From the NCBI GenBank assembly GCA_937864895.1, contig CALMDF010000353.1:1-10943 (forward strand): a stretch of 10,943 nucleotides of DNA, given 5' to 3'. The position numbers were made by a program, and so were the translations under genes. The notes beneath the pieces were generated by a model. That model did no database searches and was not told where the DNA came from. It saw nothing but the letters and a program-made list of their open reading frames with translations. Of the stretch, positions 1-7,600 are shown one piece after another (the first letter of the stretch is position 1; the number at the start of each line of letters is the position of its first letter). The stretch is from an uncultured Holophagales bacterium (GTDB taxonomy: Bacteria; Acidobacteriota; Thermoanaerobaculia; UBA5066).

Positions 1-1014
1 CTCCGGCCAGCGCCTTCGCAGGCGGAACGCGATCGCGCCAAAGGCCGTCCACGCGGCCGCTCCCAGCCAGAGCCTGGCGTCGGCGAGGCCCGTCAGGGGC
101 CGGATCGCCCAGGCCGAATAGTCGGCGGAGAGGTTCACCGGAACGAGTCTCTTCGCGGCGTAGAGCCAGAGGAGGTTCGCTCCGTTCAGGGCCCGGACGA
201 GGGGCGGGAGCGAGGCGAGCGGGTTGATCGCCTCGGACGGGAGACCGGTGGTGGCGCGAATCACGGAGCCGAGCAGGAGGAGTCGCAGGCCGAGGAACGC
301 GCCGAGGATCGCCGCGCCGCCCCCCGCGAGAGCCGCCGCGCGCTTCCAGGCCGCAAGGGGAGACGGGCTCTCCGGGTCGCGCCGGAAGGCCTCGGCGAGG
401 AGGAGCAGGGCGGGCAGGACGGCGGCGCTCTCCTTCGAGAGAAGCGCGAGCGCGAAGGCGGCCGCCGAGGCGGCGCCCCATCGCCAGCGGGACTCCCGTT
501 CCCGGGAGGCCCGGAGGAACGCGAGCGCCGCTCCCAGCGAGAACGCGGCCGCGAGGAGCTCGGCCCGGCCGACGATGCTGGTCACGGCCTCGACGTGGAT
601 CGGGAGGACGGCGAAGAGCCCGGCCGCCGCCATGGACACCCTCCCGTCGAGACCGAGGGCGAGGAGCCACTCGAGGAGGAGGAGCGTCACGGCGGCGTGC
701 AGGAGGATGTTGACGAGGCGCAGCCCGCTCGCGGACGGGCCCTGGACCCACCTCTGCACCGCGTACGACAGGACGGTGACGGGCCGGTAGAGGCCGGTCG
801 AGTCGCTCAGGTACTCGGAAGACAGGATCTCGGCCACCCTGGCCGGGCTCTCGAGGCGGGCGTCGTCCCTGACGACCCGGAGGTCGTCGTACGTGAAGTC
901 GTTCGGGAGGCCGTTCAGGAAGGGCAGGACCGCGAGCAGGAAGAGGAGAATCCTCGTCCGGGTCCGTGAAGGGGGCGGCGGCAGACCCGCCTCCGCAACG
1001 CGTTTTCGAGCCAC
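1..1014 (-). CDS. TMTC-like (DUF1736-type) polytopic membrane glycosyltransferase, N-terminal part, truncated by window edge
   Basis: The minus-strand frame is open for 338 codons from a GTG at 1014 to position 1, and the gene continues beyond the window. An in-frame TAA at 1026-1024 lies three codons upstream, so the GTG is the earliest possible start. The N-terminus is basic (MARKRV), followed by a first membrane segment at about residues 22-36. After it come an acidic DD at 43-44, YRPVT at 76-80, a hydrophobic NILLHAAVTLLLL at 102-114, LPIHVEAVTSIVGRAELL at 137-154, LLSKES at 191-196 and NLSADYS at 294-300. These match, in order, the landmarks of TMTC-type proteins: an early lumenal or periplasmic DD, the HPxHxEAVxxxxGRAELL block, the LLSKE block and the LSxDYS block of DUF1736 (PF08409). 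Animal TMTC1-4 are O-mannosyltransferases; the bacterial homologues are poorly characterised. The C-terminal TPR repeats typical of the family would lie off the left edge. The gene is divergent from all others here. Family assignment is good; substrate is unknown. Confidence 0.82.
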   Translation of the reverse strand, partial: MARKRVAEAGLPPPPSRTRTRILLFLLAVLPFLNGLPNDFTYDDLRVVRDDARLESPARVAEILSSEYLSDSTGLYRPVTVLSYAVQRWVQGPSASGLRLVNILLHAAVTLLLLEWLLALGLDGRVSMAAAGLFAVLPIHVEAVTSIVGRAELLAAAFSLGAALAFLRASRERESRWRWGAASAAAFALALLSKESAAVLPALLLLAEAFRRDPESPSPLAAWKRAAALAGGGAAILGAFLGLRLLLLGSVIRATTGLPSEAINPLASLPPLVRALNGANLLWLYAAKRLVPVNLSADYSAWAIRPLTGLADARLWLGAAAWTAFGAIAFRLRRRWPE

Positions 1015-1025
1015 GGCTCGAGATT

Positions 1026-1092
1026 AGCAGGCGCGTCCCGGTCCCTTCCTCGCCGAGCCCGGCGACTCGAACGCCCGGCGCCAGCGCCTGCT
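1026..1092. promoter_or_regulatory. Long-range inverted repeat in the leader of the TMTC-like gene
   Basis: AGCAGGCGC at 1026-1034 is the exact reverse complement of GCGCCTGCT at 1084-1092, giving 9-bp arms with about 49 bases between them. On the minus strand the hairpin would sit just upstream of the GTG at 1014 and its inner arm would cover the place where a ribosome binding site is expected; no good Shine-Dalgarno is visible there. The loop also holds a direct repeat of GCCCGGCG (1057-1064 and 1073-1080). In DNA this GC-rich some of this is expected by chance, so the regulatory reading is tentative. Confidence 0.25.
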
Positions 1093-1145
1093 TCCCCTCG
1101 AATGTCTCCGACCGGTGTCACGCCGCGTTCCGCGTAAGCCTCCTT

Positions 1146-1223
1146 ACCGAACACTCGGTCGGTTATGCGTATTTCGTCGACGAAGGGCTTCCCATTCAGG
1201 GTGTTCTGGGCGCAAAATTGCGC
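1146..1223. promoter_or_regulatory. Cluster of three palindromes upstream of the AraC-type regulator
   Basis: Three inverted repeats lie in a stretch visibly lower in GC than the flanking genes. They are ACCGA-ACAC-TCGGT at 1146-1159, the perfect 12-bp palindrome TTCGTCGACGAA at 1173-1184, and GCGCAA-AA-TTGCGC at 1210-1223. Their centres are about 26 and 38 bp apart. They lie between the divergent starts at 1014 and about 1253, so they could be operators for either gene, possibly autoregulatory sites of the adjacent HTH protein. The three arms do not share one consensus, which argues against a single repeated operator. No convincing -35/-10 pair was identified; TTACCG at 1144-1149 and the AT-richer stretch at 1163-1174 are the only weak candidates. 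Confidence 0.35.
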
Positions 1224-1252
1224 GGTCTTCAGCTGAGAGTGAGGGGTATGGG

Positions 1253-1684
1253 GTGCGGCGGATGGGGCGGAAGCCCGGCCACGAGTCCAGCGAGCTGCCC
1301 GCAACGCGGGGCGGGGTCGTCGAAATCCGGTCACTCGTGCCGAGCGATCCTTTCGCTGGACTCTCCCCCCGGTTCGGGGACGACACGAAGGTCCTCTTCG
1401 TCGTGGAGGGCCCCAAGGCGGTCGCGGTTCGAAGGCACATCTCCGTCCGCACGCTCCTGCGCCAGTTCCGCGAAGGCGGACGGAGCCTCACGCGCGTCCG
1501 GCAGGAGTGCCGTGCCGACCTCGTGGCGGCGCTCCTCGGGAGCGGCGTGCCCGTGGCCGGCGTCGCCCGGGCGATAGGCCTCTCGGGGCCCCAGGCCCTC
1601 GGAAGGTTCGTCCGTGCCTGCTTCGGCCGCACGGCCACGGAGCTCCGCGCCGAGATCCGAAGGCGCGCCGTTCGCACCTCCTGA
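1253..1684 (+). CDS. Stand-alone AraC-family (HTH_18) DNA-binding protein
   Basis: A 143-residue protein whose C-terminal 80 residues match the AraC/XylS double helix-turn-helix (PF12833). The block ISVRTLLRQFREGGRSL (residues 63-79) matches the first HTH pattern SxRTLxRxFxExGxS. VAGVARAIGLSGPQALGRF (101-119) matches the second HTH, followed by the conserved close VRACFGRTATELR (120-132). The protein is probably cytoplasmic and binds DNA. The N-terminal 60 residues are too short for the usual ligand-binding or sensor domain and show no recognisable domain. The start is uncertain. GTG at 1253 has GAGG at 1241-1244 eight bases upstream; ATG at 1262 would give 140 residues. The frame is open back to a GTG at 1115, but that extension is Arg-rich, not protein-like, and crosses the palindrome cluster. 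The gene lies 140 bp upstream of the exported beta-helix gene on the same strand, so it may regulate it. It is not a full-length AraC regulator, and its target and effector are unknown. Confidence 0.75.
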   Translation: MRRMGRKPGHESSELPATRGGVVEIRSLVPSDPFAGLSPRFGDDTKVLFVVEGPKAVAVRRHISVRTLLRQFREGGRSLTRVRQECRADLVAALLGSGVPVAGVARAIGLSGPQALGRFVRACFGRTATELRAEIRRRAVRTS

Positions 1685-1824
1685 GACGTCGGCTCGTTCG
1701 TGTCGTGTTTTGTTCATTGCACGCGGGCGTTGGCGTCGAATAGCGTCCACCGGTTCTGCAAGATTTCCGATGGTCTCCGCAGCTCGGGCGTACACGAACC
1801 GCCCCGGGGAAAAAGGCGCCACGT
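1685..1824 (+). promoter_or_regulatory. Intergenic region ahead of the exported two-gene unit
   Basis: This 140-bp gap is the only place for a promoter serving the beta-helix and giant genes unless they are read through from the HTH gene. It contains a T-rich patch (TGTTTTGTTCATTGC, 1706-1720). A weak hexamer pair, TTGCAC at 1717-1722 and GAATAG at 1738-1743 with 15 bp between, is visible but poor. I found no strong stem-loop followed by T residues, so no intrinsic terminator for the HTH gene is called. Confidence 0.2.
1810..1816 (+). promoter_or_regulatory. Ribosome binding site supporting the GTG start at 1825
   Basis: The purine run AAAAAGG at 1810-1816, preceded by GGGG, lies eight bases before the GTG at 1825. 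This and the signal peptide that follows immediately support the GTG start. Confidence 0.45.
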
Positions 1825-4617
1825 GTGCCGAGGTCCCGGCGAGCGAGCGGATGCACGTCGATTGCGCCGCGCTTGCTCGCCGCCCTCCTCGCGGTGGCCT
1901 CTCCCGCGGGCGCCGAGACGGTCGTCGGCGGCCCCATCAGGAGTTCCACCACCTGGACTCTCGCGGGAAGCCCTTACGTCCTGACCTACAACCTGAGCGT
2001 CGAGGGCCCGGAGCGGCCGGTCCTGACGATCGAGCCCGGTGTCGTGGTCAAGGTGGCGTTCGCCCAGCTGATCACGATCGGCCAGTGGGACGCAGGCGAG
2101 CTTCGGGCGATCGGGACCGCGGAGATGCCGATCGTCTTCACGACGGTCGGCGAGGTGACGACCGGGGTGTGGCGGGGAATGTGGTTCGCGCCGAAATCCG
2201 GCGGGAGCCGCATGGAGAACGTCGTCGTCGAGGGGAGCGGATACGCCGGAGCGTTCGGCCTGCAGGTGACGGGAAGCGCGCCGATCCTGGCGGGCGTGAC
2301 GATCCGGAAGTGTCTCTACCGGGGCATTTCCGTGGAGGCCGGCGGGGCCCCGGAGCTCTCCGGGTGCACGGTGAGCGGGATCAGCAGCGGCGATGGTGCG
2401 GGGATCTACGTCGCGTCTGGCGCACGCCTTACCGTCTCCGATTCGGTGATCACGTTCTGCCAGCGGGGCGCCATCACCGTGGAGCCGGGATCCGAGCTGA
2501 ACGGGCTCAACGGAATGGTCCTGAGCGGCAACGGAGAAGACGGAATCCGTCACCGGGGAGGGACCCTCCCGGCGAACGAGACCTGGCGCGGTTTCGGCTA
2601 CCCGTACTACCTGGTGGATGGCCGCCTCCACGTCGCGGGGGCCGGGGCGCCCGTTCTCACGGTCGAGCCGGGGGTCGTGGTGAAGGTCCGCGACGGCAAC
2701 GCGATCACGATCGGAGAAGGGGCGCCCGGCGAGCTTCATGCGATCGGGACGGCGGAGAAGCCGGTCGTCTTCACGACGGTGGGCGAGGTGCTCGCCGGAA
2801 AGTGGACGGGGCTTCGGTTCGGTCCGGGTTCCGGCGGAAGCCGGCTGGGGCACACGGTCGTGGAGGGTGGGGGCTATGCCGCGGCGGCCGGGATCACCGT
2901 CACCGGGAGCGCGCCCGTCCTGAAGGACGTGAAGGTACAGAAGACCTTCAACCGCGGCGTTTCGGTGGGTGTAGGAGGCTCCCCAGAGATCACCGGAAGC
3001 CTGATAACCGGGACGATCGGGGGCGATGGCACGGGAATCTACGTGGTCTCGGGCGGGCGGCTGACACTCTCGGATTCGAGGATTACGGCCAGCTCGAAAG
3101 GTGCGATCACCGTGGAGCCGGGAGCGGAGCTGAACGGGCTGGGGGGGCTCGTCCTGTCGGGGAACGGTGAGGACGGGGTGCGGTACCAGGGGTGGAAGAT
3201 CGTGAAGAACGAAACCTGGTGGAACTTCGGCTATCCGTACTTCCTCCCGAGCAGCAGCCTCGAGGTGGAGGGGCCCGAGAGGCCGATCCTGACGATCGAG
3301 CCGGGCGTCGTGGTGAAAGTGGGGGACGGTCGCGAAATCTCGATCGGCATGCGGGCGGCCGGCGAGCTTCGGGCCGTCGGAACGAAGGAGAGCCCTGTCG
3401 TCTTCACGACGGCGGCGCCCCTCGCGGCGGGGAGCTGGCAGGGGATCGTGTTCGGGCCGGAATCGGCCGGAAGCCGGCTCGAGCACGCCGTGGTGGAGGG
3501 CGGGGGAGTGGCGGGGACGGCCGGAATCCGTGTGTCGGGGAGCGCCCCGGTGCTGAACGACGTGGCGGTCCGATCGAACCTCAATCGGGGCATCTACGTG
3601 GGGCCCGGAAGCGCCCCCGAGATCACCGGCTGCTCGTTGAGCGGCACGACGGGCGAGGACGGCACCGGCCTTCACCTCGCGGCGGGCAGCGCGGCACGGG
3701 TGGCCCTCTCCGTGATCGCCGGGAATTCGGGCGCGGGGATCGTGAACGAGGGCTCGCGTTCTTTCTTGCGTTTCACCACCCTGTCCGGGAACGGGCGGGA
3801 GGGGCTTCGCAACGTGTCGGGCGCCCTCGCTCTTCAGGACGGGACCGTGTCGGGCCAGGGCGTCCCGGTACGCAACGCGGACCCCGGTGCCCAGGTGGTC
3901 GACGCACGAAGGCAGTGGTGGTCGGGCGCCACCGGGCCGGAGGGGCTCGTCGGCCGCGTCGAATACGAGCCGTGGCTGGGCTCGGCCCCGACGCCGGGCT
4001 TTGCCATCTCGGGCCTCGAGGTGTCGACGAGGGCGTTCGCCCCGGGCTCTTCCAGCGCGAGGTTCGACGTCGGGCTGGCCGCGCCGGGCCGGTGGACACT
4101 CCTCGTCTTCTCGCCGGAAGGATCGGAAGTCAGGCGCTTCGAGGGCGCCGGGACGAACGCCGCGGTGCGCTTCGACGGGACGGACGAGGCTGGCGCGCTC
4201 CTCGCCGGCGGGGCCGCGAGCTATCGCCTCGAGGCGATCGAGGAGTCCACGGGCAGGGTGGCTGCACCGCTCCTCGGGAGCCTCGTCCTCGACGCGGCGC
4301 TTCCCGTGGCGGTCCTGGCGTCGCCGGCGGGGATCGCGCGCGCGAGAGCGGGCGAGGAGCTCCTCGTCGAGGGAAGCGCCACAGGCCCGGGCTTCGAGTC
4401 CTACCTCCTCGAGTTCGGCGCAGGCGATTTCCCGTCCGCCTGGAAGGTCGTCGACCGCGGCGCCCTTCCCGTGGTGTCCGGAAGACTCGGCACCTTCACG
4501 ACGGCGCTCCTCGCGACGGGCCGCTACGCGCTGCGGCTCTCGGTGACGGGCGCGGCGGGCAAGGTTGCCGTTGCGACCTCATGGATCGACCTCGAGGACG
4601 GCGAAGAGTGCCGGTGA
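1825..4617 (+). CDS. Exported right-handed parallel beta-helix protein with three tandem modules and C-terminal FlgD-type Ig domain
   Basis: A 930-residue protein beginning at GTG 1825. Residues 1-30 form a Sec signal peptide: a basic start (MPRSRR), a hydrophobic core LLAALLAVASP and an AGA|E cleavage site after residue 30. Residues 41 to about 672 are three tandem copies of a beta-helix module. Each opens with the classic cap motif (W, then PY, then LTIEPGVVVKV at 67-77; LTVEPGVVVKV at 278-288; LTIEPGVVVKV at 489-499). Each continues through FTT, GSRLEH-like, VxGSAPVL, RGI/VxV and GNGEDG turns typical of PF13229-like helices. Conserved residues recur exactly 211 residues apart. A WWSGATGPEG motif (698-707) closes the helix region. 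Residues 747-806 resemble the FlgD Ig-like domain (PF13860; GRWTLLVF, then VRFDGTDEAG, then YRLEAI). Residues 807-930 are a further beta-rich domain. There is no membrane anchor, sortase motif or lipobox. The stop overlaps the start of the giant downstream gene, so the two are likely co-translated. Such folds act as adhesins, polysaccharide enzymes or scaffolds; I see no obvious catalytic residue set, so a structural or binding role is inferred. Confidence 0.88.
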   Translation: MPRSRRASGCTSIAPRLLAALLAVASPAGAETVVGGPIRSSTTWTLAGSPYVLTYNLSVEGPERPVLTIEPGVVVKVAFAQLITIGQWDAGELRAIGTAEMPIVFTTVGEVTTGVWRGMWFAPKSGGSRMENVVVEGSGYAGAFGLQVTGSAPILAGVTIRKCLYRGISVEAGGAPELSGCTVSGISSGDGAGIYVASGARLTVSDSVITFCQRGAITVEPGSELNGLNGMVLSGNGEDGIRHRGGTLPANETWRGFGYPYYLVDGRLHVAGAGAPVLTVEPGVVVKVRDGNAITIGEGAPGELHAIGTAEKPVVFTTVGEVLAGKWTGLRFGPGSGGSRLGHTVVEGGGYAAAAGITVTGSAPVLKDVKVQKTFNRGVSVGVGGSPEITGSLITGTIGGDGTGIYVVSGGRLTLSDSRITASSKGAITVEPGAELNGLGGLVLSGNGEDGVRYQGWKIVKNETWWNFGYPYFLPSSSLEVEGPERPILTIEPGVVVKVGDGREISIGMRAAGELRAVGTKESPVVFTTAAPLAAGSWQGIVFGPESAGSRLEHAVVEGGGVAGTAGIRVSGSAPVLNDVAVRSNLNRGIYVGPGSAPEITGCSLSGTTGEDGTGLHLAAGSAARVALSVIAGNSGAGIVNEGSRSFLRFTTLSGNGREGLRNVSGALALQDGTVSGQGVPVRNADPGAQVVDARRQWWSGATGPEGLVGRVEYEPWLGSAPTPGFAISGLEVSTRAFAPGSSSARFDVGLAAPGRWTLLVFSPEGSEVRRFEGAGTNAAVRFDGTDEAGALLAGGAASYRLEAIEESTGRVAAPLLGSLVLDAALPVAVLASPAGIARARAGEELLVEGSATGPGFESYLLEFGAGDFPSAWKVVDRGALPVVSGRLGTFTTALLATGRYALRLSVTGAAGKVAVATSWIDLEDGEECR
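1945..2574 (+). repeat. Beta-helix module copy 1
   Basis: Residues 41-250 of the beta-helix protein. The cap is one residue shorter than in copies 2 and 3 (26 instead of 27 residues from W to the E of IEPG); afterwards it is in strict 633-bp register with copy 2. It carries Cys in three turns (KCLYRG, GCTVSG, TFCQRG); copy 2 has none at these places and copy 3 keeps only the second (GCSLSG). Confidence 0.8.
2575..3207 (+). repeat. Beta-helix module copy 2
   Basis: Residues 251-461, starting NETWRGFGYPYYL. The anchors E281 of VEPG and S445 before GNGEDG lie exactly 211 residues after E70 and S234 of copy 1. The DNA 15-mer TCGTCTTCACGACGG occurs at 2132, 2765 and 3398, spaced exactly 633 bp. 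Confidence 0.85.
3208..3840 (+). repeat. Beta-helix module copy 3, degenerate at its end
   Basis: Residues 462-672, starting NETWWNFGYPYFL. Register is exact through the cap and FTT block (E492 is 211 after E281). The final third diverges: the GNGEDG turn is GNGREG and is displaced by two residues (S654 instead of 656), and the VEPGAELNGL segment is replaced by VNEGSRSFLR. It passes into the terminal WWSGATGPEG segment rather than a fourth cap. Confidence 0.8.
4603..4608 (+). promoter_or_regulatory. Ribosome binding site for the giant gene, inside the upstream coding region
   Basis: GAAGAG at 4603-4608 lies five bases before the GTG at 4614. It sits within the last codons of the beta-helix gene, consistent with translational coupling through the GTGA overlap at 4614-4617. 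Confidence 0.5.
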
Positions 4618-7600
4618 CGGCGGGCGCACCACGGGCGGGCCGACGCTTCGCGGGATCGGAGCGCCTCGCGGTGGCGGCTTTCGGGCTCCTCGTTTCTGCG
4701 CCCATTGCCGCTGCGGACGTGAATCTCGGAACCGGCCAGCTTCGGCTCGTTGGGGCGGCGTTCGACGTGGAGCCGGTGGCCCAGGCCGTCCCGGTCGGAG
4801 TCCCGGCCGTGCTCAGGACGCTCTTCGAGACGGATCCGGCAGGGCTCGGTCACGCCGGACTGCGGGTCCGCGCAGAGCTGAGCGGGCCGGGGCTGGCGGC
4901 GCCGGTGACGCTGACGGCGATCCCCGGCGCGGATCTCCAGCTCCCGCCTCTCCAGCTCAAGGGCGAGTACCGCCTCTCGGCGATCCGCCTGACGGATGGC
5001 GCGGGAACCTCCGTTCCCGCCGCGCATCCGTCGGCGACCGTCGCCGTGACGGACGTCCTCGTGTCGAGCGTGACGTCGCGCGTCCTGACGCCTGCGGAGC
5101 TGGCGGACCGGGGGATCGTCGTGGACGATCGTAGCCTCCGGGCGATCTCGTTCGCCCTCGGCCTCGCGGTCCAGGGAAGAACGATTACCGTGGAGATCCC
5201 GGCGCTCGTCTGGACAGGGACGGAGTACCAGGCGATCGGCCCGCCGCGCATCGAGGTGGAGGGGCCGCCTCTCGAGAGCTTCCAGCCGCCCACGATCGTC
5301 GCCATGCCGCTGGCGGAGCCCGACGGTCGCCCGCCTCCCTTCGAGCAGGAGGAGCTCGAGGAGAACGAGGCGGCTCCGCGCCCGGTCTTCGGCCTTCTCG
5401 TGTTTCCGGGGAACGTCCGCTTCCTGAACCAGTTCCTCTCCATCGTCCTGATGGTCCAGAACGGCAGCCCCGAGGGCTCGAGCCTCGTCCTGAGGGACGT
5501 GGCGACGGTGGTGACGGTGTCGGCGAGCGCGCTGAGGATCGCCTCGACGACGCCGTCCACGGGGGAGGGTCAGCCGATTCCCGTTCGACACCCCGGGCCG
5601 GACGGCATCCTCGACACGCCCGACGACATCGTCGTCCTCGCCGCCCGGCAGTCGGGTTCGGCGGAGGTGGTGGCCGAAGGCCTTGAGGTCGGCACGCACG
5701 AGGTCGTCTGCCGGATCGACGCCACGCTCGACGGCCTCTCCGGCCAGCCGCCCCTGCCCCTCTCGGGGAGGGCGCGAGGGAGCGTCGTCGTTCGCGACCC
5801 GACCTTCGCCCTGGCGTTCCACCATCCGGAGGTCGTCCGGGAGGACGAGGAGTACGAGCTGCGCGTCACCGCGGCGAACACCTCGACGGTGAGGGCGAAC
5901 GGCGTTTCACTTTCCATCGACGCGGCGAGCCTGACGGGGGCGGTCGCGTTGGGCGTGCCTCCCGGCGCCGACCCCGTCGCGGCTCTCGGCGACATCCTGC
6001 CGGGCGACGCGTCCGACGCGCGTTTCCTCCTCCGGGCCACGAGGACCGGCCGGGTCGTCGCGTCGGCCTTCACGTCCGACGGACCCGTTGCGGGCACGCT
6101 CCACCTCAGGGCCGGCGTGACGAACGAGGGCACGCCTCTGTCTCCCGACACGTTCGTCTTCCCGGCGTACCTCTCGGCGCTTCCGGCGGCGTTCGTCGAC
6201 GCCGCCACTCGCCTGACGGGAATTGCGCACGGCCTCGCGACGGCGGACCCGACCGTCCACGGATCCCTCTCCCGGCCGGGTTTCTCGGATGGCTCCGTCC
6301 GGGCCCGGGCCGAGGAGCTCGTCCTCGCGGCTCGTCGAGCCGGTATCGGGCAGCCGGTTCCGTCCGCGGTGGCCGATGTCCTTCTCCGCTGGCTCGGAAG
6401 CCGGGACGAGATCCCGGGCTTCGACCTCGTCCGGCGGGGGAGCGCGCGAGGGAGAGAGCTCGAGGCGGCGGCCGCGGAGGCTCTCGGCGACCACCTTCGC
6501 GTGGAGGGACGCCCGGCGCTCGACCAGCTCCTCCTCGACGCCGCCGTGGCCAACGGCGAGCCCGTGCGTCCGGGGCGAAAGTCGGGAGGCCCGGCGATCG
6601 TCCTCCTCGACCCGGGCGACCCCGCCTCCCCGTCGGCACGCCTTCGCCTGCGGGACCGGCGGACGGGCTCTGAGACCTCCCGGGGGCCCGAGGAAGCTGC
6701 CGGGCTGCGGGAGGTCCCCTACGCGGCCCTCCTGCCTCTGGACGCCCCAGGGGGAGGAGAGGCGGGCCTGGTGGGCCGTCTCGCCGGGACGGGACTCGAG
6801 GTCGCCATCGTCGGCCTGCGGAACGGATCGGCATCGCTCGACCTGACCTATCCGGACGGGCTCGGGGGTTTCTCTCGCGTCCGCTTCCAGGACATCCCGG
6901 TCCGGGAAGGTTCCCTGACGACGACGCTCCTGGTTCCCGGCGCGGGCTGGCTCGCGCTGAGCTCCTCGTTCGACGGGCCGAAGATCGTCGACGCCCGGGC
7001 CGCGAGGCCGTCCCCCTTCTCCGCGGTCGCCGCCGTTCAGGACGTCGACGCGAATCCGCTCGGGAAGGTCGTGACGGTCCTCTTCAACCGGTCCGTCGAC
7101 GAGGGGGCGGGGATGAACCCCGGCCTCTGGCGTCTCCCCTCGGCCACGCGAGAAGGGAAGCCCCTGGAACGGGTCGTCGAGCGCGTTTCGACGTCGACCG
7201 ACCCGCGGCTCGTATCGCTCCTGGCCTCCGCCGTGATCAGCCCGCTGCGGCCCGGAACGGTTCGGGGCGCCCTCGTACCCTCGGAGGGGGGAGAGGGCTG
7301 GAGCGGAGAGCTTCCCGTCGCCCCGCGGCTCGAGGTGGAGGGCGGAGAGGTCGAAGGGCGAGTTCTCGGCCCCGACGGCGCGCCCCTTCCCGACGCTGAA
7401 GTGAGGCTCTCGGAGCCGGCGACCGACGACCTCACGGGCCGCCGCTTCGACGCGACGACGGCGAGGAGCCGGACAGACGCTCTCGGCGCCTTCGCCTTCG
7501 ACTTCGTGCGGCGGCAGGACGGCAGGCCGTTCCGTCTCGACGCCGCCGATCCCGCCACCGGCTCGAAAGGCTGGGCGGCCGGCTCGATCGCCACGAACGG

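Noticed and set aside
224..969. Plus-strand frames at the left end
   Set aside because: They are antisense to the TMTC-like gene, whose translation shows membrane segments and family motifs; these frames give Arg/Ala-rich sequence only.
1685..1824. Intrinsic terminator after the HTH gene
   Set aside because: No GC stem followed by a T run was found; the T-rich patch at 1706-1720 lacks an upstream stem.
1852..1854. Cysteine at residue 10 of the beta-helix precursor as a lipoprotein site
   Set aside because: It precedes the hydrophobic core rather than following it and lacks a lipobox; the AGA|E signal peptidase I site fits instead.
1614..3170. 518-codon plus-strand frame overlapping the beta-helix gene
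   Set aside because: It is an out-of-phase shadow with an Arg/Gly-rich product; the frame starting at 1825 has the signal peptide and the conserved modules.
1714..3675. 653-codon open frame on the minus strand
   Set aside because: It lies antisense to the beta-helix gene. The sense product has a signal peptide and recognisable repeats, while this one is Arg/Asp/Pro-rich with no domain. Long antisense frames are expected at this GC content.
1945..3840. The 633-bp repeats as a mobile or recently duplicated DNA element
   Set aside because: The copies are diverged at DNA level, lie wholly in frame and have no terminal features; they are protein modules.
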